Below are positions 11,401-26,300 of a stretch of 64,000 nt of DNA, one piece after another. The translations under genes and the position numbers were made by a program. The notes beneath the pieces were generated by a model. That model did no database searches. It was not told where the DNA came from and saw nothing but the letters and a program-made list of their open reading frames with translations. Source of the stretch: Hetaerina americana (lineage: Eukaryota > Arthropoda > Insecta > Odonata > Calopterygidae); the NCBI GenBank assembly GCA_022747635.1, contig JAKTNV010000788.1:1-64000 (forward strand), written 5' to 3'. Positions within the stretch are counted from its first letter, which is position 1, and every line of letters starts with the position of its first letter.

Positions 11401-14400
11401 ACTGCGGAGGAAAATTATTATGTTAAAAAAGGACGTATATTAACGAAGCTTTCATAACAGCGACTGCTTTAAAAGGAAGGGAGTCAACCAAATATTCATT
11501 CAATGAATTTAAACTTTAAAAAACCGCTGAGGAAAAAACTAAACGCCACAATTCAATCAAAAAATTTCTTATCCCGGTACTGCGGATGAAAAATTTTATG
11601 TTTGCAAGAAATACGTTTGAATACGAAAGTTTTCCCAATAACTGCCGTTTGGAAATGAAAAGAGTAACACAAATTTACAATTAAAACTAACAGTCTTTTT
11701 AAAAAACCCTCGGGGGAACATAAAACGAGTCGCTTGAATCACGAAATTTCTCATCCCGGGACTGCGGCTGGAAAACTTTATGCTTGCAAAAAATACGTAT
11801 AAATGATACCATTTTCTCAAAAACGACCGTTTTGAATGGTAAAGAAAGAACAAATTTTCATTTGATGAATGAAAAGCTTTTAAAAAAGCACTTGGAAGAA
11901 AAATTTAGACAAAAATTGATTCGCGAAATTTTTCATCCCGTGACTGCGGAGGAAAATTATTATGTTTAAAAAATAAGTATATTAACGAAACTTTTATAAC
12001 AGCGACTGCCTTTAAAGGAAGAGAGGCCACAAAATATTCATTCAATGAATTTTAAGCTTTAAAAAACCGCTGAGGTAAAACTAAACGCCACAATTCAATC
12101 ACAAAATTTCTCATCCCGGTACTGCGGATGAAAAATTTTATGTTTGCAAGAAATACCTTTGAATACGAAAGTTTTCCAAATAACTGCCGTTTGGAAAAGA
12201 AAAGAGTAAAACAAATTTACAATTAAAACTAACAGTCTTTATAAAAAACCCTCGGGGGAACAACTAAACGAGTCGCTTGAATCACGAAATTTCTAATCCC
12301 GGGACTGCGGCTGGAAAACGTTATGCTTGAAAGAAATTCGTATAAATGATACCATTTTCTCTAAAACGACCGTTTTGAAAAGTTAAGAAAGAAACAAATT
12401 TTCATTTGATGAATAAAGAGCCTTTAAAAAAGCACTTGGAAGAAAAACTTACACGGAAATTAATTCGCGAAATTTCTCATCCCGGGCCTGCGGAGGAAAA
12501 TTATTATGTTTAACAAATACGTATATTAACGAAACTTTTATAACAGCGGCTGCTTTGAAAGAAAGAGAGGCGACCAAATATTCATTCAATTAATTTTAAG
12601 CTTTAAAAAACCGCTGAGGAAAAACTAAACGCAACAATTGAATCGCAAAATTTTTCATCCCGGTACTGCGGATGAAAAATTTTATGTTTGCAAGAAATAC
12701 GTTTGAATACGGAAATTTTCTCAATAACTGCCTTTTGCATATGAAAGGAGTGAAACAAATTTACAATTAAACTAACAGGCTTTCAAAAAAACCCTCGTTG
12801 GAACAAACAAACGAGTCGCTTGAATCACGAAATTTCTCATCGCGGGATTTCAGCGAGAAAACGTTATGCTTGCAAGAAATACGTATAAATGTTACCATTT
12901 TCTCAAAAACGACCGTTTTGAATGGTAAAGAAAGAACAAATTTTCTTTTGATGAATGAAAAGCTTTTATAAAAGCACTTGGAAGAAAAATTTAGACAAGA
13001 ATTAATTCGCGAATTTTTTCATCCCGGGCCTGCGAAGGAAAATTATTATGTTTAAAAAATAAGTATATTAACGAAACTTTTATAACAGCGACTGCCTTTA
13101 AAGGAAGAGTGGCCACAAAATATTTATTCAATGAATTTTAAGCTTTAAAAAACCGCTGAGGTAAAAACTAAACGCCACAATTGAATCACAAAATTTCTCA
13201 TCCCGGTACTGCGGATGAAAAATTTAGTTTGCAAGAAAAACGTATGAATACGAAAATTTTCTCAATAACTGCCGTTGGGAAATGAAAAGAGTCACACAAA
13301 TTTACAATTAAAACTAACAGGCTTTCAAAAAAACCCTCGGGGGAACAACTAAACGAGTCGCTTGAATCACAAAATTTCTAATCCCGGGACTGCGGCTAGA
13401 AAACGTTATGCTTGCAAGAAATACGTATAAATGATACCATTTTCTGAAAAACGACCGTTTCGAATGGCAAAGAAAGAACAAATTTTCATTTGATGAATGA
13501 AAAGCTTTTAAAAAAGCACTTCAAAGAAAAACACGAAAATTGATTCGCGAAATTTTTCATCCCGGGACTGCGGAGGAAAATTATATGTGTAAAAAATAAG
13601 TATATTAACGAAACTTTCATAATAGCGACTGCCTTTAAAGGAAGAGAGGCGACCAAATATTCATTCAATGAATTTTAAGTTTTAAAAAACCGCTGAGGTA
13701 AAAACTAAACGCCACAATTGAATCACAAAATTTCTCATCCCGGTACTGCGGATGAAAAATTTTATTTTTGCAAGGAATACGTTTAAACACGAAAATTTTC
13801 TTAATAACTGCCGTTTGGAAATGAAAATTGTCAAACAAATTTACAATTAAAACTAACAGGCTTTATAAAAAACCCTCGTGGGAACAACTAAACGAGTCGC
13901 TTGAATCACGAAATTTCTCATCCCGGGACTGCGGCTGGAAAACTTTATGCTTGCAAAAAATACGTATAAATGATACCATTTTCTCAAAAACGACCGTTTT
14001 GAATGGTATAGAAAGAACAAATTTTCATTTGATGAATAAAGAGCCTTTAAAAAAGCACTTCGAAGAAAAACTTACACGGAAATTGATTCGCGAAATTTCT
14101 CATCACGGGCCTACGGAGGAAAATTATTATGTTTAAAAAGTACGTATATTAACGAAACTTTTATAACAGCGACTGCTTTGAAAGGAAGGGAGGCCACCAA
14201 ATGTTCATTCAATGAATTTTAAGCTTTAAAAAACCGCTGAGGTAAAAACTAAACGCAACAATTAGATCACAAAATTTCTCATCCCGGTACTGCGGATGAA
14301 AATTTTGTTTGCCAGAAATACGTATGAATACGAAACTTTTCTCAATAACTGCCGTTTGGAAGTGAAAAGAGTCACACAAATTTACAATAAAAACTAATGG

Positions 14401-14620
14401 GCTTTCAAAAAAACCCTCGGGGGAACAACGAAACGAGTCGCTTGAATCACGAAATTTCGCATTCAGGGACTGCGGCTGGAAAACGTTATGCTTGCAAGAA
14501 ATACGTATAAATGTTACCATTTTCTCAAAAACGACCGTTTTGAATAGTAAAGAAAGAACAAATTTTCATTTCATGAATGAAAGCTTTTAAAAAAGCACTT
14601 GGAAGAAAAACTTACACGAA
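8480..14620 (+). repeat. 6.14-kb segmental repeat Q, copy 1
   Basis: This is the first of three consecutive near-identical copies. Landmarks recur at fixed spacing: CAGCAAGGGAGG at 8581, 14722 and 20486, and GGACGTATATTAACGAAGC at 11431 and again in the later copies. Copy 1 to copy 2 is offset by 6141 bp at the start. The left boundary lies near 8465-8500, inside a B subunit, because sequence upstream no longer matches 14,480 onward. It contains an A-B-B-C tetramer at 9212-9934. Confidence 0.88.
9212..9934 (+). repeat. A-B-B-C tetramer in Q copy 1 (723 bp)
   Basis: Subunits start at 9212 (A), 9395 (B), 9577 (second, diverged B) and 9756 (C), with the next A at 9935. The second B has a shortened segment after the box (GGATGGAAAACATGCTTGG) that looks like an A/B hybrid box region. 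It is an extra subunit relative to the standard trimer. Confidence 0.8.
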
Positions 14621-15352
14621 AATTGATTCATGAAATTTCTCATCCCGGGACTGCGGAGGAAAATTATTATGTTTAAAAAGTACGTATATTAACGAAACTT
14701 TTATAACAGCGACTGCTTTAACAGCAAGGGAGGCAACCAAATATTCATTCAATGAATTTTAAGATTTAAAAAACCGCTGAGGTAAAAACTAAACGCCACA
14801 ATTCAATCACAAAATTTCTCATCCCGGTACTGCGGATGAAAAATTTTATGTTTGCAAGAAATACCTTTGAATACGAAAGTTTTCCCAATAACTGCCGTTT
14901 GGAAATGAAAAGAGTAACACAAATTTACAATTAAAACTAACAGTCTTTATAAAAAACCCTCGGGGGAACAACTAAACGAGTCGCTTGAATCACGAAATTT
15001 CTCATCCCGGGACTGCGGCTGGAAAACTTTATGCTTGCAAAAAATACGTATAAATGATACCATTTTCTCAAAAAGGACCGTTTTGAATGGTAAAGAAAGA
15101 ACAAATTTTCTTTTGATGAATGAAAAGCTTTTATAAAAGCACTTGGAAGAAAAACTTACACGGAAATTGATTCGCCAAATTACTCATCGCGGCCCAGCGG
15201 AGGAAAATTATTACGTTTAAAAAGTACGTATATTAACGAAACTTTTATAACAGCGACCGCTTTGAAAGGAAGGGAGGCAACCAAATATTCATTCAATGAA
15301 TTATAAGATTTAAAAAACCCCTGAGGTAAAAACTAAACGCCACAATTCAATC

Positions 15353-16074
15353 ACAAAATTTCTTTTCCCGGTACTGCGGATGAAAAATTTTATGTTTGCA
15401 AGAAATACCTTTGAATACGAAAGTTTTCCCAATAACTGCCGTTTGGAAATGAAAAGAGTAACACAAATTTACAATTAAAACTAACAGTCTTTATTAAAAA
15501 CCCTCGGGGGAACAATTAAACGAGTCGCTTGAATCACGAAATTTCTAATCCCGGGTCGTGGCTAGAAAACCTTATGCTTGCAAGAAATACGTATAAATGA
15601 TACCATTTTCTCAAAAACGACCGTTTTGAAAGGTAAAGAAAGGAACAAATTTTCATTTGATGAATAAAGAGCCTTTAAAAAGCACTTTGAAGAAAAATTT
15701 ACACGGAAATTGATTCGCGAAATTTCTCATCCCGGGACTGCGGATGGAAAACATGCTTGGAAGAAATACGTTTAAATTATCCCATTTTCTCAAAAACGAC
15801 CGTTTTGAATAGTAAAGAAAGAACAAATTATCATTTGATGAATGAAAAGATTTTAAAAAAGCACTTGAAAGAAAAATTTAGATAAGAATTGAATCGCGAA
15901 ATTTCTCATCACGGGCCTGCGGAGGAAAGTTATTATGTTTAAAAAGTACGTATATTAACGAAACTTTTATAACAGCGACTGCTTTGAAAGGAAGGGAGGC
16001 CACCAAATATTCATTCAATGAATTTTAGGCTTTAAAAAACCGCTGAGGTAAAAACTAAACGCAACAATTAGATC
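15353..16074 (+). repeat. A-B-B-C tetramer in Q copy 2 (722 bp)
   Basis: This is the same tetramer as at 9212-9934, carried along in copy 2. It has one base fewer in an A run near 15676. Confidence 0.8.
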
Positions 16075-16434
16075 ACAAAATTTCTTATCCCGGTACTGCG
16101 GATAAAAATTTTTTTTGCCAGATATACGTATGAATACGAAACTTTTCTCAATAACTGCCGTTTGGAAGTGAAAAGAGTCACACAAATTTACAATAAAAAC
16201 TAAAGGGCTTTCAAAAAAACCCTCGGGGGAACAACAAAACGAGTCGCTTGAATCACGAAATTTCTCATCCCGGGACTGCGGCTGGAAAACGTTATGCTTG
16301 CAAGAAATACGTATAAATGATACCATTTTCTCAAAAAGGACCGTTTTGAATAGTAAAGAAAGAACAAATTTTCATTTGATGAATGAAAAGCTTTTAAAAA
16401 AGCACTTGGAAGAAAAACACGAAAAATGATTTGC

Positions 16435-16600
16435 GAAATTTTTCATCCCGGGACTGCGGAGGAAAATTATATGTTTAAAAAATAAGTATATTAACGAAAC
16501 TTTCATAATAGCGACTGCCTTTAAAGGAAGAGAGGTGATGTGATGAATGAAGAGCTTTTAAAAAAGCACTTGGTAGAAAAACTTACACGACAATTCATTC
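16435..16600 (+). other. Hybrid C/B subunit at a deletion junction with 5-bp filler
   Basis: Copy 2 matches copy 1 up to 16535 (copy 1 position 10395, about base 103 of a C subunit). It resumes at 16541 (copy 1 position 10777, about base 124 of a B subunit). Between them lie five bases, TGATG, that repeat the five bases immediately to the right. Copy 1 bases 10396-10776 (381 bp) are therefore replaced by a 5-bp filler. The join is about 20 bp out of subunit register, so it is not a homologous exchange. Confidence 0.85.
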
Positions 16601-19600
16601 GCGAAATTTCTCATCCCGAATCTGCGGAGGAAAATTATTATGTTTAACAAATACGTATATTAACGAAACTTTTATAACAGCGGCTGCTTTGAAAGAAAGA
16701 GAGGCGACCAAATATTCATTCAATTAATTTTAAGCTTTAAAAAACCGCTGAGGAAAAACTAAACGCAACAATTGAATCGCAAAATTTCTCATCCCGGTAC
16801 TGCGGATGAAAAATTTTATGTTTGCAAGAAATACGTTTGAATACGGAAATTTTCTCAATAACTGCCTTTTGCATATGAAAGGAGTGAAACAAATTTACAA
16901 TTAAAACTAACAGGCTTTCAAAAAAACCCTCGGGGGAACAACTAAACGAGTCGCTTGAATCACGAAAATTCTTATCCCGGGACTGCGGCTAGAAAACGTT
17001 ATGCTTGCAAGAAATACGTATAAATGATACCATTTTCTCTAAAACGACCGTTTTGAAAAGTTAAGAAAGGAACAAATTTTCATTTGATGAATGAAAAGCT
17101 TTTAAAAAAGCACTTGGAAGAAAAACTTACACGAAAATTGATTCAAGAAATTTCTCATCCCGGGACTGCGGAGGAAAATTATTATGTTAAAAAAGGACGT
17201 ATATTAACGAAGCTTTCATAACAGCGACTGCTTTAAAAGGAAGGGAGTCAACCAAATATTCATTCAATGAATTTAAACTTTAAAAAACCGCTGAGGAAAA
17301 AACTAAACGCCACAATTCAATCAAAAAATTTCTTATCCCGGTACTGCGGATGAAAAATTTTATGTTTGCAAGAAATACGTTTGAATACGAAAGTTTTCCC
17401 AATAACTGCCGTTTGGAAATGAAAAGAGTAACACAAATTTACAATTAAAACTAACAGTCTTTTTAAAAAACCCTCGGGGGAACATAAAACGAGTCGCTTG
17501 AATCACGAAATTTCTCATCCCGGGACTGCGGCTGGAAAACTTTATGCTTGCAAAAAATACGTATAAATGATACCATTTTCTCAAAAACGACCGTTTTGAA
17601 TGGTAAAGAAAGAACAAATTTTCATTTGATGAATGAAAAGCTTTTAAAAAAGCACTTGGAAGAAAAATTTAGACAAAAATTGATTCGCGAAATTTTTCAT
17701 CCCGTGACTGCGGAGGAAAATTATTATGTTTAAAAAATAAGTATATTAACGAAACTTTTATAACAGCGACTGCCTTTAAAGGAAGAGAGGCCACAAAATA
17801 TTCATTCAATGAATTTTAAGCTTTAAAAAACCGCTGAGGTAAAACTAAACGCCACAATTCAATCACAAAATTTCTCATCCCGGTACTGCGGATGAAAAAT
17901 TTTATGTTTGCAAGAAATACCTTTGAATACGAAAGTTTTCCAAATAACTGCCGTTTGGAAAAGAAAAGAGTAAAACAAATTTACAATTAAAACTAACAGT
18001 CTTTATAAAAAACCCTCGGGGGAACAACTAAACGAGTCGCTTGAATCACGAAATTTCTAATCCCGGGACTGCGGCTGGAAAACGTTATGCTTGAAAGAAA
18101 TTCGTATAAATGATACCATTTTCTCTAAAACGACCGTTTTGAAAAGTTAAGAAAGAAACAAATTTTCATTTGATGAATAAAGAGCCTTTAAAAAAGCACT
18201 TGGAAGAAAAACTTACACGGAAATTAATTCGCGAAATTTCTCATCCCGGGCCTGCGGAGGAAAATTATTATGTTTAACAAATACGTATATTAACGAAACT
18301 TTTATAACAGCGGCTGCTTTGAAAGAAAGAGAGGCGACCAAATATTCATTCAATTAATTTTAAGCTTTAAAAAACCGCTGAGGAAAAACTAAACGCAACA
18401 ATTGAATCGCAAAATTTTTCATCCCGGTACTGCGGATGAAAAATTTTATGTTTGCAAGAAATACGTTTGAATACGGAAATTTTCTCAATAACTGCCTTTT
18501 GCATATGAAAGGAGTGAAACAAATTTACAATTAAACTAACAGGCTTTCAAAAAAACCCTCGTTGGAACAAACAAACGAGTCGCTTGAATCACGAAATTTC
18601 TCATCGCGGGATTTCAGCGAGAAAACGTTATGCTTGCAAGAAATACGTATAAATGTTACCATTTTCTCAAAAACGACCGTTTTGAATGGTAAAGAAAGAA
18701 CAAATTTTCTTTTGATGAATGAAAAGCTTTTATAAAAGCACTTGGAAGAAAAATTTAGACAAGAATTAATTCGCGAATTTTTTCATCCCGGGCCTGCGAA
18801 GGAAAATTATTATGTTTAAAAAATAAGTATATTAACGAAACTTTTATAACAGCGACTGCCTTTAAAGGAAGAGTGGCCACAAAATATTTATTCAATGAAT
18901 TTTAAGCTTTAAAAAACCGCTGAGGTAAAAACTAAACGCCACAATTGAATCACAAAATTTCTCATCCCGGTACTGCGGATGAAAAATTTAGTTTGCAAGA
19001 AAAACGTATGAATACGAAAATTTTCTCAATAACTGCCGTTGGGAAATGAAAAGAGTCACAAAAATTTACAATTAAAACTAACAGGCTTTCAAAAAAACCC
19101 TCGGGGGAACAACTAAACGAGTCGCTTGAATCACAAAATTTCTAATCCCGGGACTGCGGCTAGAAAACGTTATGCTTGCAAGAAATACGTATAAATGATA
19201 CCATTTTCTGAAAAACGACCGTTTCGAATGGCAAAGAAAGAACAAATTTTCATTTGATGAATGAAAAGCTTTTAAAAAAGCACTTCGAAGAAAAACACGA
19301 AAATTGATTCGCGAAATTTTTCATCCCGGGACTGCGGAGGAAAATTATATGTGTAAAAAATAAGTATATTAACGAAACTTTCATAATAGCGACTGCCTTT
19401 AAAGGAAGAGAGGCGACCAAATATTCATTCAATGAATTTTAAGTTTTAAAAAACCGCTGAGGTAAAAACTAAACGCCACAATTGAATCACAAAATTTCTC
19501 ATCCCGGTACTGCGGATGAAAAATTTTATTTTTGCAAGGAATACGTTTAAACACGAAAATTTTCTTAATAACTGCCGTTTGGAAATGAAAATTGTCAAAC

Positions 19601-20384
19601 AAATTTACAATTAAAACTAACAGGCTTTATAAAAAACCCTCGTGGGAACAACTAAACGAGTCGCTTGAATCACGAAATTTCTCATCCCGGGACTGCGGCT
19701 GGAAAACTTTATGCTTGCAAAAAATACGTATAAATGATACCATTTTCCTCAAAAACGACCGTTTTGAATGGTATAGAAAGAACAAATTTTCATTTGATGA
19801 ATAAAGAGCCCTTTAAAAAAGCACTTCGAAGAAAAACTTACACGGAAATTGATTCGCGAAATTTCTCATCACGGGCCTACGGAGGAAAATTATTATGTTA
19901 AAAAGTACGTATATTAACGAAACTTTTATAACAGCGACTGCTTTGAAAGGAAGGGAGGCCACCAATGTTCATTCAATGAATTTTAAGCTTTAAAAAACCG
20001 CTGAGGTAAAAACTAAACGCAACAATTAGATCACAAAATTTCTCATCCCGGTACTGCGGATGAAAATTTTGTTTGCCAGAAATACGTATGAATACGAAAC
20101 TTTTCTCAATAACTGCCGTTTGGAAGTGAAAAGAGTCACACAAATTTACAATAAAAACTAATGGGCTTTCAAAAAAACCCTCGGGGGAACAACGAAACGA
20201 GTCGCTTGAATCACGAAATTTCGCATTCAGGGACTGCGGCTGGAAAACGTTATGCTTGCAAGAAATACGTATAAATGTTACCATTTTCTCAAAAACGACC
20301 GTTTTGAATAGTAAAGAAAGAACAAATTTTCATTTCATGAATGAAAGCTTTTAAAAAAGCACTTGGAAGAAAAACTTACACGAA

Positions 20385-23300
20385 AATTGATTCATGAAAT
20401 TTCTCATCCCGGGACTGCGGAGGAAAATTATTATGTTTAAAAAGTACGTATATTAACGAAACTTTTATAACAGCGACTGCTTTAACAGCAAGGGAGGCAA
20501 CCAAATATTCATTCAATGAATTTTAAGATTTAAAAAACCGCTGAGGTAAAAACTAAACGCCACAATTCAATCACAAAATTTCTCATCCCGGTACTGCGGA
20601 TGAAAAATTTTATGTTTGCAAGAAATACCTTTGAATACGAAAGTTTTCCCAATAACTGCCGTTTGGAAATGAAAAGAGTAACACAAATTTACAATTAAAA
20701 CTAACAGTCTTTATAAAAAACCCTCGGGGGAACAACTAAACGAGTCGCTTGAATCACGAAATTTCTCATCCCGGGACTGCGGCTGGAAAACTTTATGCTT
20801 GCAAAAAATACGTATAAATGATACCATTTTCTCAAAAAGGACCGTTTTGAATGGTAAAGAAAGAACAAATTTTCTTTTGATGAATGAAAAGCTTTTATAA
20901 AAGCACTTGGAAGAAAAACTTACACGGAAATTGATTCGCCAAATTACTCATCGCGGGCCAGCGGAGGAAAATTATTACGTTTAAAAAGTACGTATATTAA
21001 CGAAACTTTTATAACAGCGACCGCTTTGAAAGGAAGGGAGGCAACCAAATATTCATTCAATGAATTATAAGATTTAAAAAACCCCTGAGGTAAAAACTAA
21101 ACGCCACAATTCAATCACAAAATTTCTTTTCCCGGTACTGCGGATGAAAAATTTTATGTTTGCAAGAAATACCTTTGAATACGAAAGTTTTCCCAATAAC
21201 TGCCGTTTGGAAATGAAAAGAGTAACACAAATTTACAATTAAAACTAACAGTCTTTATTAAAAACCCTCGGGGGAACAATTAAACGAGTCGCTTGAATCA
21301 CGAAATTTCTAATCCCGGGTCGTGGCTAGAAAACCTTATGCTTGCAAGAAATACGTATAAATGATACCATTTTCTCAAAAACGACCGTTTTGAAAGGTAA
21401 AGAAAGGAACAAATTTTCATTTGATGAATAAAGAGCCTTTAAAAAAGCACTTTGAAGAAAAATTTACACGGAAATTGATTCGCGAAATTTCTCATCCCGG
21501 GACTGCGGATGGAAAACATGCTTGGAAGAAATACGTTTAAATGATCCCATTTTCTCAAAAACGACCGTTTTGAATAGTAAAGAAAGAACAAATTATCATT
21601 TGATGAATGAAAAGATTTTAAAAAAGCACTTGAAAGAAAAATTTAGATAAGAATTGAATCGCGAAATTTCTCATCACGGGCCTGCGGAGAAAAGTTATTA
21701 TGTTTAAAAAGTACGTATATTAACGAAACTTTTATAACAGCGACTGCTTTGAAAGGAAGGGAGGCCACCAAATATTCATTCAATGAATTTTAGGCTTTAA
21801 AAAACCGCTGAGGTAAAAACTAAACGCAACAATTAGATCACAAAATTTCTTATCCCGGTACTGCGGATAAAAATTTTTTTTGCCAGATATACGTATGAAT
21901 ACGAAACTTTTCTCAATAACTGCCGTTTGGAAGTGAAAAGAGTCACACAAATTTACAATAAAAACTAAAGGGCTTTCAAAAAAACCCTCGGGGGAACAAC
22001 AAAACGAGTCGCTTGAATCACGAATTTTCTCATCCCGGGACTGCGGCTGGAAAACGTTATGCTTGCAAGAAATACGTATAAATGATACCATTTTCTCAAA
22101 AAGGACCGTTTTGAATAGTAAAGAAAGAACAAATTTTCATTTGATGAATGAAAAGCTTTTAAAAAAAGCACTTGGAAGAAAAACACGAAAAATGATTTGC
22201 GAAATTTTTCATCCCGGGACTGCGGAGGAAAATTATATGTTTAAAAAATAAGTATATTAACGAAACTTTCATAATAGCGACTGCCTTTAAAGGAAGAGAG
22301 GCGACCAAATATTCATTCAATGAATTTTAAGCTTTAAAAAACCGCTGAGGTAAAAACTAAACGCCACAATTGAATCACAAAATTTCTCATCCCGGTACTG
22401 CGGATGAAAAATTTTATGTTTGCAAGAAATACGTTTAAACACGAAAATTTCCTTAATAACTGCCGTTTGGAAATGAAAAGTGTCAAACAAATTTACAATT
22501 AAAACTTACAGGCTTTCAAAAAAACCTTCGGGGGAACAACTAAAAGAGTCGCTTTAATCACGAAATTTCTAATCCCGGGACTGCGGCTGGAAAACATAAT
22601 GCTTGCAAGAAATTCGTATAAATGATATCATTTTCTCAAAAACGACCGTTTTGAAAGGTTAAGAAAGGAACAAATTTTCATTTGATGAATGAAGAGCTTT
22701 TAAAAAAGCACTTGGTAGAAAAACTTACACGACAATTCATTCGCGAAATTTCTCATCCCGAATCTGCGGAGGAAAATTATTATGTTTAACAAATACGTAT
22801 ATTAACGAAACTTTTATAACAGCGGCTGCTTTGAAAGAAAGAGAGGCGACCAAATATTCATTCAATTAATTTTAAGCTTTAAAAAACCGCTGAGGAAAAA
22901 CTAAACGCAACAATTGAATCGCAAAATTTCTCATCCCGGTACTGCGGATGAAAAATTTTATGTTTGCAAGAAATACGTTTGAATACGGAAATTTTCTCAA
23001 TAACTGCCTTTTGCATATGAAAGGAGTGAAACAAATTTACAATTAAAACTAACAGGCTTTCAAAAAAACCCTCGGGGGAACAACTAAACGAGTCGCTTGA
23101 ATCACGAAATTTCTTATCCCGGGACTGCGGCTAGAAAACGTTATGCTTGCAAGAAATACGTATAAATGATACCATTTTCTCTAAAACGACCGTTTTGAAA
23201 AGTTAAGAAAGGAACAAATTTTCATTTGATGAATGAAAAGCTTTTAAAAAAGCACTTGGAAGAAAAACTTACACGAAAATTGATTCAAGAAATTTCTCAT

Positions 23301-26300
23301 CCCGGGACTGCGGAGGAAAATTATTATGTTAAAAAAGGACGTATATTAACGAAGCTTTCATAACAGCGACTGCTTTAAAAGGAAGGGAGTCAACCAAATA
23401 TTCATTCAATGAATTTAAACTTTAAAAAACCGCTGAGGAAAAAACTAAACGCCACAATTCAATCACAAAATTTCTCATCCCGGTACTGCGGATGAAAAAT
23501 TTTATGTTTGCAAGAAATACGTTTGAATACGAAAGTTTTCCCAATAACTGCCGTTTGGAAATGAAAAGAGTAACACAAATTTACAATTAAAACTAACAGT
23601 CTTTTTAAAAAACCCTCGGGGGAACATAAAACGAGTCGCTTGAATCACGAAATTTCTCATCCCGGGACTGCGGCTGGAAAACTTTATGCTTGCAAAAAAT
23701 ACGTATAAATGATACCATTTTCTCAAAAACGACCGTTTTGAATGGTAAAGAAAGAACAAATTTTCATTTGATGAATGAAAAGCTTTTAAAAAAGCACTTG
23801 GAAGAAAAATTTAGACAAAAATTGATTCGCGAAATTTTTCATCCCGTGACTGCGGAGGAAAATTATTATGTTTAAAAAATAAGTATATTAACGAAACTTT
23901 TATAACAGCGACTGCCTTTAAAGGAAGAGAGGCCACAAAATATTCATTCAATGAATTTTAAGCTTTAAAAAACCGCTGAGGTAAAACTAAACGCCACAAT
24001 TCAATCACAAAATTTCTCATCCCGGTACTGCGGATGAAAAATTTTATGTTTGCAAGAAATACCTTTGAATACGAAAGTTTTCCAAATAACTGCCGTTTGG
24101 AAAAGAAAAGAGTAAAACAAATTTACAATTAAAACTAACAGTCTTTATAAAAAACCCTCGGGGGAACAACTAAACGAGTCGCTTGAATCACGAAATTTCT
24201 AATCCCGGGACTGCGGCTGGAAAACGTTGTGCTTGAAAGAAATTCGTATAAATGATACCATTTTCTCTAAAACGACCGTTTTGAAAAGTTAAGAAAGAAA
24301 CAAATTTTCATTTGATGAATAAAAGGCCTTTAAAAAAGCACTTGGAAGAAAAACTTACACGGAAATTAATTCGCGAAATTTCTCATCCCGGGCCTGCGGA
24401 GGAAAATTATTATGTTTAACAAATACGTATATTAACGAAACTTTTATAACAGCGGCTGCTTTGAAAGAAAGAGAGGCGACCAAATATTCATTCAATTAAT
24501 TTTAAGCTTTAAAAAACCGCTGAGGAAAAACTAAACGCAACAATTGAATCGCAAAATTTTTCATCCCGGTACTGCGGATGAAAAATTTTATGTTTGCATG
24601 AAATACGTTTGAATACGGAAATTTTCTCAATAACTGCCTTTTGCATATGAAAGGAGTGAAACAAATTTACAATTAAACTAACAGGCTTTCAAAAAAACCC
24701 TCGTTGGAACAAACAAACGAGTCGCTTGAATCACGAAATTTCTCATCGCGGGATTTCAGCGAGAAAACGTTATGCTTGCAAGAAATACGTATAAATGTTA
24801 CCATTTTCTCAAAAACGACCGTTTTGAATTGTAAAGAAAGAACAAATTTTCTTTTGATGAATGAAAAGCTTTTATAAAAGCACTTGGAAGAAAAATTTAG
24901 ACAAGAATTAATTCGCGAATTTTTTCATCCCGGGCCTGCGAAGGAAAATTATTATGTTTAAAAAATAAGTATATTAACGAAACTTTTATAACAGCGACTG
25001 CCTTTAAAGGAAGAGTGGCCACAAAATATTTATTCAATGAATTTTAAGCTTTAAAAAACCGCTGAGGTAAAAACTAAACGCCACAATTGAATCACAAAAT
25101 TTCTCATCCCGGTACTGCGGATGAAAAATTTAGTTTGCAAGAAAAACGTATGAATACGAAAATTTTCTCAATAACTGCCGTTGGGAAATGAAAAGAGTCA
25201 CACAAATTTACAATTAAAACTAACAGGCTTTCAAAAAAACCCTCGGGGGAACAACTAAACGAGTCGCTTGAATCACGAAATTTCTAATCCCGGGACTGCG
25301 GCTAGAAAACGTTATGCTTGCAAGAAATACGTATAAATGATACCATTTTCTGAAAAACGACCGTTTCGAATGGCAAAGAAAGAACAAATTTTCATTTGAT
25401 GAATGAAAAGCTTTTAAAAAAGCACTTGGAAGAAAAACACGAAAATTGATTCGCGAAATTTTTCATCCCGGGACTGCGGAGGAAAATTATATGTGTAAAA
25501 AATAAGTATATTAACGAAACTTTCATAATAGCGACTGCCTTTAAAGGAAGAGAGGCAACCAAATATTCATTCAATGAATTTTAAGTTTTAAAAAACCGCT
25601 GAGGTAAAAACTAAACGCCACAATTGAATCACAAAATTTCTCATCCCGGTACTGCGGATGAAAAATTTTATTTTTGCAAGGAATACGTTTAAACACGAAA
25701 ATTTTCTTAATAACTGCCGTTTGGAAATGAAAATTGTCAAACAAATTTACAATTAAAACTAACAGGCTTTATAAAAAACCCTCGGGGGAACAACTAAACG
25801 AGTCGCTTGAATCACGAAATTTCTCATCCCGGGACTGCGGCTGGAAAACTTTATGCTTGCAAAAAATACGTATAAATGATACCATTTTCTCAAAAACGAC
25901 CGTTTTGAATGGTATAGAAAGAACAAATTTTCATTTGATGAATAAAGAGCCTTTAAAAAAGCACTTCGAAGAAAAACTTACACGGAAATTGATTCGCGAA
26001 ATTTCTCATCACGGGCCTACGGAGGAAAATTATTATGTTTAAAAAGTACGTATATAAACGAAACTTTTATAACAGCGACTGCTTTGAAAGGAAGGGAGGC
26101 CACCAAATGTTCATTCAATGAATTTTAAGCTTTAAAAAACCGCTGAGGTAAAAACTAAACGCAACAATTAGATCACAAAATTTCTCATCCCGGTACTGCG
26201 GATGAAAATTTTGTTTGCCAGAAATACGTATGAATACGAAACTTTTCTCAATAACTGCCGTTTGGAAGTGAAAAGAGTCACACAAATTTACAATAAAAAC

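Larger units (their letters stand above)
14621..20384 (+). repeat. Segmental repeat Q, copy 2, with a 376-bp net deletion
   Basis: It is nearly identical to copy 1. The offset to copy 1 is 6141-6140 bp up to about 16535 and 5764 bp after it, which places a net 376-bp loss at 16536. A cluster of four single-base indels lies at 19747-19965. Otherwise differences are a few scattered bases. Confidence 0.88.
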
